DNA of 64,000 nt. Source: an uncultured Alphaproteobacteria bacterium (GTDB lineage: Bacteria > Pseudomonadota > Alphaproteobacteria > Rhodobacterales > Rhodobacteraceae). The notes beneath the pieces were generated by a model. The model searched no databases and was not told the origin of the DNA. It saw nothing but the letters and a program-made list of their open reading frames with translations. Below are positions 62,961 through 64,000 of this stretch, one piece after another; position 1 is the stretch's first letter, and each line of letters opens with the position of its first letter. The stretch lies in assembly GCA_902619165.1 (NCBI GenBank), contig CACNDI010000003.1:62001-126000 (forward strand), given 5' to 3'. Position numbers and translations under genes: made by a program.

Positions 62961-64000
62961 AATCATCATAAAAAGTAGAAAAATTGTTCTTCCATTTGCT
63001 GTCAAATTTATTCACTAATTGACTTGAAATAGCTTGTTTTTTAGACACTCGTTCTAATAATGGCATTAAAAATAAAGTTTCATCTTTAATATCGTAAGCT
63101 GAGCCTCGATTTTGTAATCCACTTTGTGCTATGTTAAGAACTTCTTTACCAAATTCCCATAAAGTCTTATCATTTATTTTCGCGTTCATACCATGTTTAC
63201 AAACATCAATGCTTAACTCATTGACTGACTGCCAATCAAGGGCTTTAACTAAATTAAAAACATTATCCAGTGAGTCGCTATCATATAGTAGCCCGACCCA
63301 CAATGCGGCTAATGCCGTTACATTTTGGCTCGGCCCTCCATCCGCACCTCTCATTTCAATGAAATTTTTTAAACGAACGTCTGTGAAAATTGTCGTCAGA
63401 TGATCAATCCAATCAGAATAGGTAGCTCTGTGATTTGGTAAGGATTTCAACTGACCTTGCATAAACATTCGAAAAGACTCTCCAGACAGATTCACATAAT
63501 CTCCCTCTCTCTTTATGAAATACATGGGTACGTCCAACGCATATTCAATCCAACTATCAAAACTCAGATCATCATCAAAAATAAATTTTGGAATACCTGT
63601 TCTATCGCTATCTGTATTCTTCCATATTTGTGCTCTCCAGCTCTGATAACCAGTATTTTTACCTTCAAACATGGGGGAAGACGCAAATAAAGCGGTTGCA
63701 AGGGGTTGTATGCATGCAGCGACTCTAAGCTTTTTTGCCATATCCGCTTCCGAAGAGTAATCAAGATTCACTTGTATGGTACAAGTTCTCAACATCATAT
63801 CTAGACCTTGAGTTCCAACTGTTTTCATGTAAGGCATCATTATTTTTTTGTATCTATTTTTTGGCATTATGGGCATGTCATCCCTCTCCCAATTGGGTGC
63901 AGCACCAATTGAAAACAATCCCAAGCCTAATTCTTCACAGACAACTTGCATATTTTGCATGAAAGATTTCATTTCCTGGTCAACTTCATGAATAGTTTTT
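62932..64000 (-). CDS. gshA: Glutamate-cysteine ligase (5' part beyond the right edge)
   Basis: GLGLFSIGAAPNWERDDMPIMPKNRYKKIMMPYMKTVGTQGLDMMLRTCTIQVNLDYSSEADMAKKLRVA; the frame stays open through the window edge, reading KTIHEVDQE upstream of the ORF track start. Confidence 0.94.
   Translation of the reverse strand, partial: KTIHEVDQEMKSFMQNMQVVCEELGLGLFSIGAAPNWERDDMPIMPKNRYKKIMMPYMKTVGTQGLDMMLRTCTIQVNLDYSSEADMAKKLRVAACIQPLATALFASSPMFEGKNTGYQSWRAQIWKNTDSDRTGIPKFIFDDDLSFDSWIEYALDVPMYFIKREGDYVNLSGESFRMFMQGQLKSLPNHRATYSDWIDHLTTIFTDVRLKNFIEMRGADGGPSQNVTALAALWVGLLYDSDSLDNVFNLVKALDWQSVNELSIDVCKHGMNAKINDKTLWEFGKEVLNIAQSGLQNRGSAYDIKDETLFLMPLLERVSKKQAISSQLVNKFDSKWKNNFSTFYDDFNFYHGLRN

Overview
This 64 kb AT-rich window reads as a compact core-genome segment of an alphaproteobacterium. 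The Rhodobacterales-like assignment comes from gene content and order only. I see no rRNA, CRISPR array, transposase, integrase or prophage signature. From left to right it carries: the str / rpoBC / rplKAJL-nusG-secE block (minus strand) with tRNA-Trp; metG; tRNA-Leu; argF-argD; an ABC-2 permease; gcrA-DUF1178-lysC; an FAD-linked oxidase, thrC, SURF1 and cytochrome-oxidase assembly cluster; topA-rnr; zapE-trhO; ffh-(chorismate mutase)-rpsP-rimM-trmD-rplS-rpmE; mipZ; dac; clpS; trcR; rpsU; a DmdC-like acyl-CoA dehydrogenase with an MBL hydrolase; tsaC; an RND efflux pair; moaB; pyrBC-plsY; and the C-terminal part of gshA at the right edge. I found no clearly new multigene system. The most interesting signals are small-scale. 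Three genes (FAD-oxidase, rnr, rimM) have an expected N-terminal region with no in-frame ATG/GTG/TTG start, one with a well-placed SD before an ATA and one preceded by an A7 run that would fuse topA to rnr. Others are AT-hook-like motifs in GcrA, an exact 4x30 bp repeat tail on ribosomal protein S16, an SDR whose catalytic Lys is Cys, a 43-aa CoxIV-like ORF missed by the ORF track, and a candidate L10 leader with competing hairpins. All family assignments are by reading the sequence; no database search was run.
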